From assembly GCA_903938485.1 (NCBI GenBank), contig CAJADF010000108.1, forward strand, positions 92,676 to 156,675: a DNA stretch of 64,000 bases, given 5' to 3'. The stretch comes from an uncultured Methylococcaceae bacterium. Its GTDB lineage: Bacteria > Pseudomonadota > Gammaproteobacteria > Methylococcales > Methylomonadaceae. The notes under the pieces were generated by a model, which worked only from the letters and a program-made list of their open reading frames with translations, ran no database searches and was not told the DNA's origin. Shown here piece after piece: positions 10,772-18,288 of the stretch (its first letter is position 1; every line of letters begins with the position of its first letter). The translations under genes and the position numbers were made by a program.

Positions 10772-11125
10772 ATGACAAGAAAAACGGTGCAGGGAGTTTT
10801 AAAAACGTGGAAAGAGGATCGAGGTTTTGGTTTTATAAAACCTGATGACGGCAGCAAAGATATTTTTATGCACATATCGGCCTTAGACAGTGGCAGTAGA
10901 AGACCCGTAACAGGCGACATAATCCATTATCAAGTCACTAGAGATCATCGCGGTAAATTCAAAGCCATCAATGCTCAAATCGAAGGGGTTGTTTTAAGCA
11001 ACAACACATCTGATAATAAAAAAACTGGCATTAACAAAGTTGTATTAATGAGTATAGTTATAACTGGGGTAGCGGTTGTATCTGCCGCTATTCTTTGGTA
11101 TTTAAGTCATCACGCTATAATGTAA
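10772..11125 (+). CDS. Cold-shock-domain protein fused to a C-terminal membrane helix
   Basis: The first about 70 of 117 residues form a cold-shock (CspA-like) domain with both RNA-binding motifs, RGFGFIKP (RNP1, near residue 18) and DIFMHISAL (RNP2). After a polar linker (NNTSDNKKTGINK) the protein ends in one hydrophobic helix (VVLMSIVITGVAVVSAAILWYL) with a short tail. Free CspA proteins are about 70 residues and cytosolic; this fusion would tether a nucleic-acid-binding domain to the inner membrane. Fusions of a cold-shock domain to a membrane domain (for example DUF1294) are known, but the tail here is too short to be DUF1294. Its function is unknown. Confidence 0.82.
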   Translation: MTRKTVQGVLKTWKEDRGFGFIKPDDGSKDIFMHISALDSGSRRPVTGDIIHYQVTRDHRGKFKAINAQIEGVVLSNNTSDNKKTGINKVVLMSIVITGVAVVSAAILWYLSHHAIM

Positions 11126-11133
11126 TTCTGTAG

Positions 11134-11169
11134 CTATTAAACGCTTGTATTAAAGCAGGCGCTTAATAG
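11134..11169. terminator. Hairpin between convergent genes
   Basis: CTATTAAACGC and GCGCTTAATAG form an 11-bp stem with one G-U pair and a 14-base interior. It lies between the ends of the cold-shock gene and the PPK2 gene. Only a short T run follows, so terminator function is moderate in confidence. Confidence 0.4.
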
Positions 11170-11178
11170 TTTCACACA

Positions 11179-12072
11179 TCACTCCTCAGATAGTTTCTTA
11201 CGCGCATTCACCAAAAAATCAGCTTGATCTTTAGTTAACGTGGGGAAATTAAGCTCTAAACTTTTCAAAGTCGAAGTAATTGTTTCCGCTACTAAAGCCC
11301 GCGTTACCCATTTATTATCTGCGGGTACTATATGCCATGGTGCCCATTCTGTATTTGTAGCGCTAATAGCCTCTTCATAAGCCAGCATATAATCTTGCCA
11401 ATATTCTCGCTCTGTTAAATCTGCTGCACTAAACTTCCAATTCTTTTCCGGCTTATCAATACGGTCTAAAAACCTTTTCTTTTGCTCATGCTTAGAGACA
11501 TTTAAAAAAAATTTTAAGATGACGGTGCCATTGCGTTGCAAATGCTGTTCAAAAGCATTAATGTCATCATACCGACTTTGCCAAAATGCCTTATTTCTTT
11601 TACCTTCGGGCAAGTTTTTTAATAACTCAGGATGCACTTTAACGACTAAGACATCTTCGTAATAAGACCGATTAAATATGCCAATTCTTCCTCGCTCAGG
11701 CAAACATTTTGAGTAACGCCATAAAAAATTATGATCCACATCTTCGATGGAAGGTTTCTTAAAACTCGTTACTTGGCATCCCTGAGGATTAACCCCAGAC
11801 ATCACATGCTTAATGGTACTGTCTTTACCTGCCGCATCCATCGCCTGAAATACAATCAAGACAGAGTAACGATCATCCGCATAAAGCAAATGTTGAACTT
11901 TGGTTAAATCCATTAAATTCTGGGCTAGCAGTAAATTAACTTTTTCTTTTAAAGATGCTTCACCAGCCTCTTCATACCTCTTGAGCTTGTCCCATTGCGC
12001 ATTAAAATCTTTAAGCTGAATTTTTTTACCGAATTTAACTCTTAAAGCATCAATATCTTTTTGTTTAATCAT
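11179..12072 (-). CDS. Polyphosphate kinase 2 family phosphotransferase
   Basis: The 297-residue protein belongs to the PPK2 family, which moves phosphate between polyphosphate and nucleotides (ADP to ATP, GDP to GTP or AMP to ADP depending on the class). Walker A is at 77-87 (AMDAAGKDSTI), followed by the family GVNPQGCQVTSFKKP stretch and the Walker B/lid region GRIGIFNRSYYEDV near 128-141. The single-domain length fits class I or III enzymes; which nucleotide is used cannot be settled from the sequence alone. It is convergent with the cold-shock gene and stands alone. Confidence 0.9.
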   Translation of the reverse strand: MIKQKDIDALRVKFGKKIQLKDFNAQWDKLKRYEEAGEASLKEKVNLLLAQNLMDLTKVQHLLYADDRYSVLIVFQAMDAAGKDSTIKHVMSGVNPQGCQVTSFKKPSIEDVDHNFLWRYSKCLPERGRIGIFNRSYYEDVLVVKVHPELLKNLPEGKRNKAFWQSRYDDINAFEQHLQRNGTVILKFFLNVSKHEQKKRFLDRIDKPEKNWKFSAADLTEREYWQDYMLAYEEAISATNTEWAPWHIVPADNKWVTRALVAETITSTLKSLELNFPTLTKDQADFLVNARKKLSEE

Positions 12073-12205
12073 CAGCCCTCCTTTAAATTTGTGTGGACAT
12101 AATATCCTAATGAAGATTATCCAAGCCGATTTTTAAATTAGAATCATTGCCATAATTTGGGATAATCATAACTAACCAACTGTAACAAGATAAAACCTAT
12201 TTAAA

Positions 12206-12847
12206 ATGAATAACAAAAACCGCTTAGAGATTTTTGAACGCTTGGCTTTAGCCATGCCGAACCCCACGACAGAGCTTAATTACACAACAAATTTTGAACT
12301 ATTAATTGCCGTGGTGTTATCAGCTCAAGCGACAGATAAAGGTGTTAACAAAGCGACAGGCCCCTTATTTGCCGTTGCTAACACACCTCAAGCCATTTTA
12401 GATTTAGGTTTGCCCACGCTAAAAGACTATGTAAAAACTATCGGTTTATTTAACACAAAAAGTGCCAATATTATCAAACTCTGTCAGCAACTTATCGCCG
12501 ATCATAACGGAGAAGTTCCGCAAAAAAGAGTCGCATTAGAAGCCCTACCGGGTGTCGGTAGAAAAACAGCAAATGTGATTCTCAATACCGCGTTTGGACA
12601 ACCCACCATTGCTGTGGATACACATATATTTAGGGTTTCCAATCGCACAGGGATAGCGATGGGTAAAAATGTCTTAGAAGTTGAGCAAAAACTCATTAAA
12701 TATGTACCTAAAATACATAAAAAAGACGCCCACCATTTACTAATTTTACATGGCAGATATACTTGTACTGCTAGAAAACCTAAATGTACAAATTGCATTA
12801 TTAGTGACCTTTGTGATTCGGGTATTCAAATCAATACCTTGCTTTAA
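12206..12847 (+). CDS. nth: Endonuclease III (DNA glycosylase/AP lyase)
   Basis: The 213-residue base-excision-repair enzyme removes oxidised pyrimidines and cuts abasic sites. The helix-hairpin-helix LPGVGRKTAN holds the catalytic Lys120 and the sequence AVDTHIFRVSNR the catalytic Asp138, the same numbers as in the E. coli enzyme. The 4Fe-4S ligands Cys187, Cys194, Cys197 and Cys203 (C-x6-C-x2-C-x5-C) are all present. In many gammaproteobacteria nth sits after the rnf operon; no rnf gene is near it here. Confidence 0.97.
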   Translation: MNNKNRLEIFERLALAMPNPTTELNYTTNFELLIAVVLSAQATDKGVNKATGPLFAVANTPQAILDLGLPTLKDYVKTIGLFNTKSANIIKLCQQLIADHNGEVPQKRVALEALPGVGRKTANVILNTAFGQPTIAVDTHIFRVSNRTGIAMGKNVLEVEQKLIKYVPKIHKKDAHHLLILHGRYTCTARKPKCTNCIISDLCDSGIQINTLL

Positions 12848-12895
12848 TAGAGTTTATTTATTCTTTATTTATCAGTCTTTAGGTATGATAGTCAC

Positions 12896-12920
12896 ATTCG
12901 ATTAAATTTATTTATCGAAT
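12896..12920 (+). promoter_or_regulatory. Inverted repeat and promoter-like region upstream of the HvfA-type gene
   Basis: ATTCGAT (12896-12902) and ATCGAAT (12914-12920) form a 7-bp inverted repeat with an 11-bp spacer. A near-consensus -10 box TATGAT lies just upstream (12884-12889) and a perfect TATAAT just downstream (12924-12929). Neither has a good TTGACA partner. The downstream -10 would leave almost no leader before the AGGAG at 12937-12941, so transcription from the upstream box, starting at the repeat, is more likely. The repeat could be an operator. Positions are seen; function is inferred. Confidence 0.35.
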
Positions 12921-12946
12921 ATTTATAATAATACTTAGGAGCTAAC

Positions 12947-13348
12947 ATGAAAAAAATCAACAAAACACCTTTAGCTACAGCAATGGGTGCTGCTTTACTT
13001 TCAACTGTTTCTGCTACTGCTGCTTATGCAGATACCAATCCATTCGGCATGACTGAACTTTCAACTGGCTACATGCAAGTTGCTGAAGCAGAAATGAAAT
13101 GTGGCGCTTCAATGAACATGGGCACAAACAACAAAACACCAGAAGGTGCTTGTGCAGGTGCTCAACACCCAACGACAGGCAAAGCTGCTGAAGCTTCATG
13201 TGGCAACATGATGAAAGATGGCAAAATGAAACCAGGTATGGAAATGGCTTGTGGCGCAATGATGAAAGGTAAAGAAGGGGCTTGTGGCCAAATGAAACCC
13301 GGTGAAACAATGAAAGGTAAAGAAGGCGCATGTGGTGCGGCTAAATAA
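12947..13348 (+). CDS. hvfA: HvfA/BufA-like precursor of a cysteine-modified copper-binding peptide
   Basis: The 133-residue product has a signal peptide (residues 1-28, ending AYA-D) and a low-complexity, Gly/Met/Lys-rich mature region. Its six cysteines (52, 69, 85, 102, 113, 129) all sit in an E-x-x-C context: EMKCG, EGACA, EASCG, EMACG, EGACG, EGACG. In the HvfA family the repeated EGKCG motif is the target of a DUF692 (MNIO) iron enzyme that converts cysteines to heterocycles such as thiooxazole, giving copper-buffering peptides (bufferins). Here Ala mostly replaces Lys. The DUF692 and DUF2063 partner genes follow directly. The Met-rich segments add possible Cu(I) ligands. AGGAG precedes the ATG by 5 bases. 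Confidence 0.85.
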   Translation: MKKINKTPLATAMGAALLSTVSATAAYADTNPFGMTELSTGYMQVAEAEMKCGASMNMGTNNKTPEGACAGAQHPTTGKAAEASCGNMMKDGKMKPGMEMACGAMMKGKEGACGQMKPGETMKGKEGACGAAK

Positions 13349-13379
13349 TTATTGAAATTAACATAAATTCAATAAACTC

Positions 13380-13401
13380 GGAGGGTATATCCATACCCTC
13401 C
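13380..13401 (+). terminator. Intra-operon hairpin (attenuator) after the HvfA-type gene
   Basis: GGAGGGTAT-ATCC-ATACCCTCC is a perfect 9-bp GC-containing stem with a 4-base loop, followed by AATTTTAAT. It lies 31 bases after the precursor stop and 32 bases before the DUF692 start. The weak T run suggests partial termination, giving more precursor message than enzyme message, a common arrangement in peptide-precursor operons. Confidence 0.7.
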
Positions 13402-13433
13402 AATTTTAATATCAATATTCAATAGGTGTTCTT

Positions 13434-14285
13434 ATGGACACAACACTCGGTTTAGTTAAGGGTACTGGATTAGGTCTAAGAAGATCTCTAGTAAATCAGG
13501 TGCTCGAATCTCCCCAACCAGACATCAGTTTTTACGAAGTTGCGCCCGAAAATTGGATAACCATAGGTGGGAAGTTTGGCAAAGGTTTCCGTGCAATGAC
13601 AGAACAGCATGACTTTGTGTGTCATGGTTTATCTTTATCCCTGGGTAGTACTGATCCTCTGGATGAAAAATTTATCAATGAAGTAAAACACTTCATGAAA
13701 GAACATCAAATTAAACTTTATAGTGAGCACCTCAGCTATTGTAGTAAAAATGGCCATATGTATGACTTGATGCCCATCCCTTTTACATCAGAAGCCGTTA
13801 TACATGTTGCTAAACGCATTAAACGTGTTCAGGATATCATTGAACAAAAAATAGCTATTGAGAATGTCTCTTACTATGCAGCCCCCGGCCAAGAAATGTC
13901 AGAAATTGATTTTTTTAACGCCGTTGTGCAGGAAGCAGATTGTGATGTTTTACTCGATATCAATAATATTTATGTAAACAGCGTTAACCACCAATATGAC
14001 GCCGAAGAATTTTTAAAAGCAATGCCATTCCACCGCATTGCCTATGTGCATATTGCTGGACACCATAAAGAAGCAAATGATTTTTTAGTAGATACACATG
14101 GCGCTGACATCATAGACCCAGTATGGAAGTTACTCGGTAAGGCCTATGAACTCTATGGTGTTTTTCCAACTTTATTAGAACGCGATTTTAATCTCCCAGC
14201 ATTATCTGACCTAATAAAAGAAGTGCAGACCATTAAATCTATCCAAACCGCTTGGCAGACTGAACATGACAAACGTACAGCATAA
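13434..14285 (+). CDS. hvfB: DUF692 multinuclear non-heme iron oxidase (HvfB/BufB, MbnB-related)
   Basis: The 283-residue TIM-barrel enzyme belongs to the family that modifies peptide cysteines (MbnB in methanobactin, BufB in bufferins). Candidate iron ligands and active-site residues typical of the family are visible: Glu35 (FYEVAPENW), His64 (HGLSLSLG), Glu98-His99 (SEHLSY), Glu143-Asn144 (ENVSYY), Asp175 and Asn177 (DINNIYVN), His206/His210 (HIAGHH), Asp220-His222 (DTHG) and Glu249-Asp251 (LERDFNLP). It overlaps the next gene by 20 bp, indicating translational coupling. The substrate is inferred from the neighbouring precursor gene. Confidence 0.93.
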   Translation: MDTTLGLVKGTGLGLRRSLVNQVLESPQPDISFYEVAPENWITIGGKFGKGFRAMTEQHDFVCHGLSLSLGSTDPLDEKFINEVKHFMKEHQIKLYSEHLSYCSKNGHMYDLMPIPFTSEAVIHVAKRIKRVQDIIEQKIAIENVSYYAAPGQEMSEIDFFNAVVQEADCDVLLDINNIYVNSVNHQYDAEEFLKAMPFHRIAYVHIAGHHKEANDFLVDTHGADIIDPVWKLLGKAYELYGVFPTLLERDFNLPALSDLIKEVQTIKSIQTAWQTEHDKRTA

Positions 14286-15051
14286 TTCTGCCGACGAAAG
14301 CCCTATTGATTTTAAAGCCAAACAAGTAGAATTTTCTGCTTATATTAGGGATCCAGAACACAACCCCATCCCCAGCGATGTTAAACAAGATCGGATGCAG
14401 ATGTACCGACAGTTATTTTTTAATAATATTGATGGTTTTTTAGCGGGCAACTTTCCGGTCTTAAGAAAACTCCTCGACGATACCGAATGGGTAGCACTCG
14501 TACAGGATTTTTTTGCAAAACATAAATGTGAATCACCACACTTCTCAGAAATCCCTGAAGAATTTCTGTTTTATTTAGAGAATGAAAGGGATACCACAAC
14601 AGACTACCCATTCCTACTGGAACTGGCACATTACGAATGGGTAGAAATGGCATTATCCATTGCAATGGACAATAGCATAGAAATATCCAAAGTCATTGGC
14701 GTAGATTATTTATTAAATAAACACCTTAAAATTTCACCTTTGGCATGGCCATTGGTGTATCAATATCCTGTCCACAAAATTGGTCCAGACTATATACCCT
14801 TAAGTGCACCCACACCGACTACTTTTTTGGTTGTTTATCGTAATCACGAAGACGATATTAATTTTCTTGAAATTACGCCTATTACCTACCGCTTATTAGA
14901 GATTATTCAAGCGGAAGAATGGAGCTTAACAAAAAAATGTTTAGAACAAATTGCCCAAGAATCTCAACATCAAAACCCAGAAATAATTATTAATGGTGGC
15001 GTACAGATCTTAACGGATTTGTATCAGAAAGGGATTATCTGGGTACAGTAA
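14266..15051 (+). CDS. hvfC: DUF2063 partner protein (HvfC/BufC)
   Basis: The 261-residue protein carries the N-terminal DUF2063 helical domain (YIRDPEHNPIP, MQMYRQLFFNNIDGFLAGNFPVL split over residues about 27-65). The C-terminal part resembles the recognition region of MbnC-like partner proteins. In characterised systems such partners bind the precursor peptide and present it to the DUF692 enzyme; an older annotation as a DNA-binding domain is not supported by context. It overlaps hvfB by 20 bp and ends at a bidirectional terminator. The DoxX-type membrane protein (HvfD) often found fourth in these operons is absent here. Confidence 0.88.
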   Translation: MTNVQHNSADESPIDFKAKQVEFSAYIRDPEHNPIPSDVKQDRMQMYRQLFFNNIDGFLAGNFPVLRKLLDDTEWVALVQDFFAKHKCESPHFSEIPEEFLFYLENERDTTTDYPFLLELAHYEWVEMALSIAMDNSIEISKVIGVDYLLNKHLKISPLAWPLVYQYPVHKIGPDYIPLSAPTPTTFLVVYRNHEDDINFLEITPITYRLLEIIQAEEWSLTKKCLEQIAQESQHQNPEIIINGGVQILTDLYQKGIIWVQ

Positions 15052-15080
15052 CAAGGATTTAAAGCAAGTAAATCGAGACA

Positions 15081-15108
15081 AAATGGACATTTAAGACAAT
15101 GTCCATTT
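15081..15108. terminator. Bidirectional hairpin terminator after the hvf operon
   Basis: AAATGGACATT-TAAGAC-AATGTCCATTT is a perfect 11-bp stem with a 6-base loop. It lies between the end of hvfC (15051) and the end of the convergent lipoprotein gene (15129). The stem-terminal A/T runs supply a T tract in either direction. Confidence 0.75.
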
Positions 15109-15128
15109 AATCATTTGCAAATTTCGTC

Positions 15129-15620
15129 TTAAAAGAATTTGCTAAAAAAGCCTTCTTCTTTCTTAACCGCTGGTGGTGCATAAGATTTAAAGCCTTTATC
15201 AATCGGTTGCTGTTGTGCGCAATGATAAGCAGCACTATTAAACTTAATTTGCAACGAACGAGGATTTTCATGTTCAGAAAGATATTTTTCAACCTCTTCA
15301 TCCGTTAAATCCTTAAGCATATAAGTTGTTACACACTCACAAGATTTAGTAAACCTAAGGGCATCTTCTTCTTTATTAACTGAGTTTTTTAACTCTCTAG
15401 CCACACATTGCGCCGCAAATGCATCATGAAATTTATGTTTCTCATCTACGGTTACAGGTTCATCTTTTGAATGATCAAATGGGTTAAACACCTCATGTAC
15501 CGGTGCCTTTGCAGTTTCTTTAGCTTTGTCTGAGTCTGAACAGCCACCTATAAGGATTGCAACGACTATACTGGTTAAAGTAGCACATAATAAATTCTTA
15601 TTAATTTTGTATGATTTCAT
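15129..15620 (-). CDS. Small lipoprotein of unknown function
   Basis: The 163-residue product has a lipoprotein signal peptide with the lipobox IGGC (Cys27), followed by Ser-Asp, so it may stay in the inner membrane by the Asp+2/+3 rule or move outward. The mature part is charged, with four further cysteines (AQCVAR, KSCECV, YHCAQQ) that could pair in the periplasm. The segment ALRFTKSCECVTTYMLKDLTDEEVEKYL recalls a short conserved domain seen in small exported proteins, but I do not recognise a named family. It is convergent with the hvf operon and probably unrelated to it. Confidence 0.65.
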   Translation of the reverse strand: MKSYKINKNLLCATLTSIVVAILIGGCSDSDKAKETAKAPVHEVFNPFDHSKDEPVTVDEKHKFHDAFAAQCVARELKNSVNKEEDALRFTKSCECVTTYMLKDLTDEEVEKYLSEHENPRSLQIKFNSAAYHCAQQQPIDKGFKSYAPPAVKKEEGFFSKFF

Positions 15621-15919
15621 AAGCTCTGTTGCCCTGGTTAAAAGTCCAAGGCTGACTAATGCCCCCTTAAGACTGATTAAATAATGCGCGTAACTTTATC
15701 ATTTAATTAGCCGTTCATCCAGTACCACTCACCATGAACGGACTGGAATCCATGAACAGACTAAAAATCATTACATAACCAAGCAACCTGACCGTATTAA
15801 TGAAACATCATGGGATTAATAAACAATGAGTTGTGCATTTATGCGATACTACGCAACTTTTAAATTATCTAGATTGTACTTAGCCTCTTTGTACTCAAAG
15901 CCTCATTAAGGAGTAATAA
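15621..15919. other. 299-bp intergenic region upstream of purE
   Basis: This gap lies between the divergent lipoprotein gene and purE and holds no convincing gene. It contains an 8-bp inverted repeat, CCGTTCAT (15711-15718) and ATGAACGG (15734-15741), with a 15-base loop, and a further CATGAAC at 15751. Part of a PurR-like half-site (ACGCAA, near 15850) is visible but there is no full PurR palindrome. AAGGAG (15908 region) is the purE ribosome-binding site. Confidence 0.4.
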
Positions 15920-16417
15920 ATGACAGCACTGGTTGGCATCATTATGGGATCGACCTCTGATTGGGAAACAATGTGTTTTGCCGCTGAAACCTTAGAGCGT
16001 CTTGGCATCCCTCATCAAGTTGAAGTTGTTTCGGCACATAGAACGCCTGACAAACTTTTCCAATATGCAGAAACTGCTGAAGCTAAAGGCCTTGAAGTCA
16101 TTATTGCGGGCGCGGGTGGTGCGGCACATTTACCCGGCATGACCGCTGCTAAAACAGCCTTGCCCGTGTTAGGTGTACCCGTGCAATCCAAAGCCCTTAA
16201 TGGCATGGACTCTTTATTATCTATAGTACAAATGCCGGCGGGTATTCCAGTAGGAACCTTGGCTATTGGTAAAGCAGGGGCTATTAACGCAGCACTTTTA
16301 GCGGCGGCTATTATCAGTAATAAACACAGCCAATACCGTGCGGCTCTTGATACTTTCAGAAATGAACAAACAGAAACCGTACTAGCAAACTCTGATCCTA
16401 GAGAGACTGCTTTATGA
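15920..16417 (+). CDS. purE: N5-carboxyaminoimidazole ribonucleotide mutase
   Basis: The 165-residue class I PurE moves the carboxyl group of N5-CAIR to give CAIR in purine synthesis. The signature GSTSDWETM is at 10-18, SAHRTPD at 39-45 with the catalytic His, and [11 protein letters not shown] at 63-73. It overlaps purK by 4 bp (ATGA), so the two are translationally coupled and work in consecutive steps. AAGGAG precedes the start. Confidence 0.97.
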   Translation: MTALVGIIMGSTSDWETMCFAAETLERLGIPHQVEVVSAHRTPDKLFQYAETAEAKGLEVIIAGAGGAAHLPGMTAAKTALPVLGVPVQSKALNGMDSLLSIVQMPAGIPVGTLAIGKAGAINAALLAAAIISNKHSQYRAALDTFRNEQTETVLANSDPRETAL

Positions 16418-17508
16418 AAATAGGCATTTTAGGTGCTGGTCAATTGGCCAGAATGATTGCTTTAGCGGGCTATCCTTTAGGCTTACAATTTGTTTTTCTT
16501 GATCCTTCTGCAGAGGCTTGCGCTAATAGCTTAGGTCAGCATTTACACGGCGCTTATGATGATCCACGCTTATTAGCAGAGCTTGCCGACCTTGCCGATG
16601 TAGTCACTTACGAATTTGAAAATGTACCTGCTGATGTTGCGGATTTTTTAGCATCACATACCCAAGTGCATCCAGCACCAAAAGCGTTAGCGGTGGCGCA
16701 AGACCGTTTAATTGAAAAAGCTTTTTTCCGTGACATTAACATTCCAACAGCACCTTATGCACCCGTAAATAACTTTGCTGATTTAGAATCGGCAATTAAC
16801 ACTATTGGTTATCCCGCTATTTTAAAAAGCTGTACGATGGGTTATGACGGTAAAGGCCAGTCTTTAATTAAATCGGTTGATGACTTAGCGGTCGCATGGG
16901 AAGTGCTAGCCGGTGCACCTGCTGTTTTAGAAGGCTTTGTGCCATTTAATAGAGAAGTTTCTATTATTGCCGCGCGTAATGTGGCAGGCGACATTGAGTT
17001 TTATCCTTTATCTAAAAATACACATCGTGGTGGTATTTTAAGAATCGCTAAATGTCTTGACAGCGATGCCCTCCAAACCCAAGCTCAACATTATGTAACG
17101 CGTTTATTAGAAGCCTTAGATTATGTGGGCGTGTTAGCCCTCGAATTATTTGATGTGAATGGCCAACTGGTTGCAAATGAATTTGCCCCCCGCGTGCATA
17201 ATTCTGGACACTGGACTATTGAAGGTGCAGAAACCAGCCAATTTGAAAATCATCTCCGTGCCATCGCTAATTTACCGTTAGGTAAAACCCATGCCGTTGG
17301 CAAATCAGCCATGATTAATTTTATTGGCGGCCTCCCTGTTACAGAAGAATTATTGGCTTTGCCTAATACGCATTTACATCTATACGACAAAGCCCCGCGT
17401 AAAGGCCGTAAAGTGGCCCATGCAACTATTCGTGCAGAAACCGCAGAACAATTAGACAGCCTTATTGAAAAACTAGCTCAGATTGCTGATCAGGTTGATG
17501 ACTCTTAA
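16414..17508 (+). CDS. purK: N5-carboxyaminoimidazole ribonucleotide synthase
   Basis: The 364-residue ATP-grasp enzyme uses ATP and bicarbonate to make N5-CAIR from AIR, the substrate of PurE. The N-terminal [11 protein letters not shown] is the nucleotide-fold signature, VTYEFENVP and [11 protein letters not shown] mark the ATP-grasp core, and [14 protein letters not shown] is the conserved metal/substrate segment. It follows purE with a 4-bp overlap and precedes cmoA by 27 bp. Confidence 0.97.
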   Translation: MKIGILGAGQLARMIALAGYPLGLQFVFLDPSAEACANSLGQHLHGAYDDPRLLAELADLADVVTYEFENVPADVADFLASHTQVHPAPKALAVAQDRLIEKAFFRDINIPTAPYAPVNNFADLESAINTIGYPAILKSCTMGYDGKGQSLIKSVDDLAVAWEVLAGAPAVLEGFVPFNREVSIIAARNVAGDIEFYPLSKNTHRGGILRIAKCLDSDALQTQAQHYVTRLLEALDYVGVLALELFDVNGQLVANEFAPRVHNSGHWTIEGAETSQFENHLRAIANLPLGKTHAVGKSAMINFIGGLPVTEELLALPNTHLHLYDKAPRKGRKVAHATIRAETAEQLDSLIEKLAQIADQVDDS

Positions 17509-17535
17509 TTTTTATTGAATTAAAAAATTTCTGCC

Positions 17536-18276
17536 ATGACTGAACACGATAGAGTATTTCAGCAATCCACTCGAATTGAAGACTTTGCTTTTGATGAGAA
17601 AGTAGCCAAAGTCTTCGACAACATGGTGTCCAGAAGTGTACCTTTCTATAATGAAGTGCAACGCATTCAAGCGGATCTTATCATGGATTTTTTGCCTGAA
17701 ACAGGCGGAATTGTGTGTGATTTAGGCTGTTCAACGGGCACAACGATTGATCATCTCAGTCAACATCCCAAGTGCCCTGAAAGCACGCGTTTTATTGGTT
17801 ACGACAATTCAGAATCCATGTTGGATAAGGCGCGTGACAAACTTAGTACGCAAATTAATAGTGGTAGAGTTTCTTTAATTACAGCTGATTTAAGCGCCTT
17901 ACCGGCCCTACCTAACTGCGATATTATAATTTTAAATTGGACGTTACAGTTTGTTAGGCCGATAGGCCGAGAAGCCTTACTTAAGGCGATTTTTAAGGCT
18001 TTAAAGCCCGGTGGAATAGTATTATTATCAGAAAAAATATTAGTCAATGATCCCGTGTTAAACCGCTTATATATAGATCATTATCTGCAATTTAAAACCT
18101 CTCAAAGCCACTATACCGATATAGAAAATCAGCGCAAACGTGAAGCCCTTGAAAACGTTTTAATTCCGTATCGTTTAGATGAAAACTACGAATTATTAGA
18201 AAGAGCAGGCTTTGGCCGCATCGGCACCTATTTTCAATGGTTTAATTTTGCCTGTCTGATTGCCGTTAAGATTTAA
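17536..18276 (+). CDS. cmoA: Carboxy-S-adenosyl-L-methionine synthase
   Basis: The 246-residue SAM-dependent enzyme uses prephenate to turn SAM into carboxy-SAM, the donor for wobble-uridine modification (cmo5U) of tRNA by CmoB. The start RIEDFAFDEKVAKVFDNMVSRSVP (residues about 12-35) is characteristic, and motif I is DLGCSTGTT. No cmoB lies next to it here, whereas the pair is adjacent in many relatives. It sits 27 bp after purK and may be co-transcribed with purEK. Confidence 0.94.
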   Translation: MTEHDRVFQQSTRIEDFAFDEKVAKVFDNMVSRSVPFYNEVQRIQADLIMDFLPETGGIVCDLGCSTGTTIDHLSQHPKCPESTRFIGYDNSESMLDKARDKLSTQINSGRVSLITADLSALPALPNCDIIILNWTLQFVRPIGREALLKAIFKALKPGGIVLLSEKILVNDPVLNRLYIDHYLQFKTSQSHYTDIENQRKREALENVLIPYRLDENYELLERAGFGRIGTYFQWFNFACLIAVKI

Positions 18277-18288
18277 CAGCCTTATTAT

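Noticed and set aside
13014-13331. Open frame antisense to the HvfA-type gene
   Set aside because: It comes from the repetitive Met/Lys/Gly codons of the precursor read backwards; no ribosome-binding site and no family resemblance.
14266-15051. DNA-binding regulator for the hvfC gene
   Set aside because: The DUF2063 label suggests DNA binding, but the coupled overlap with the DUF692 gene and the downstream position fit a peptide-presenting partner better.
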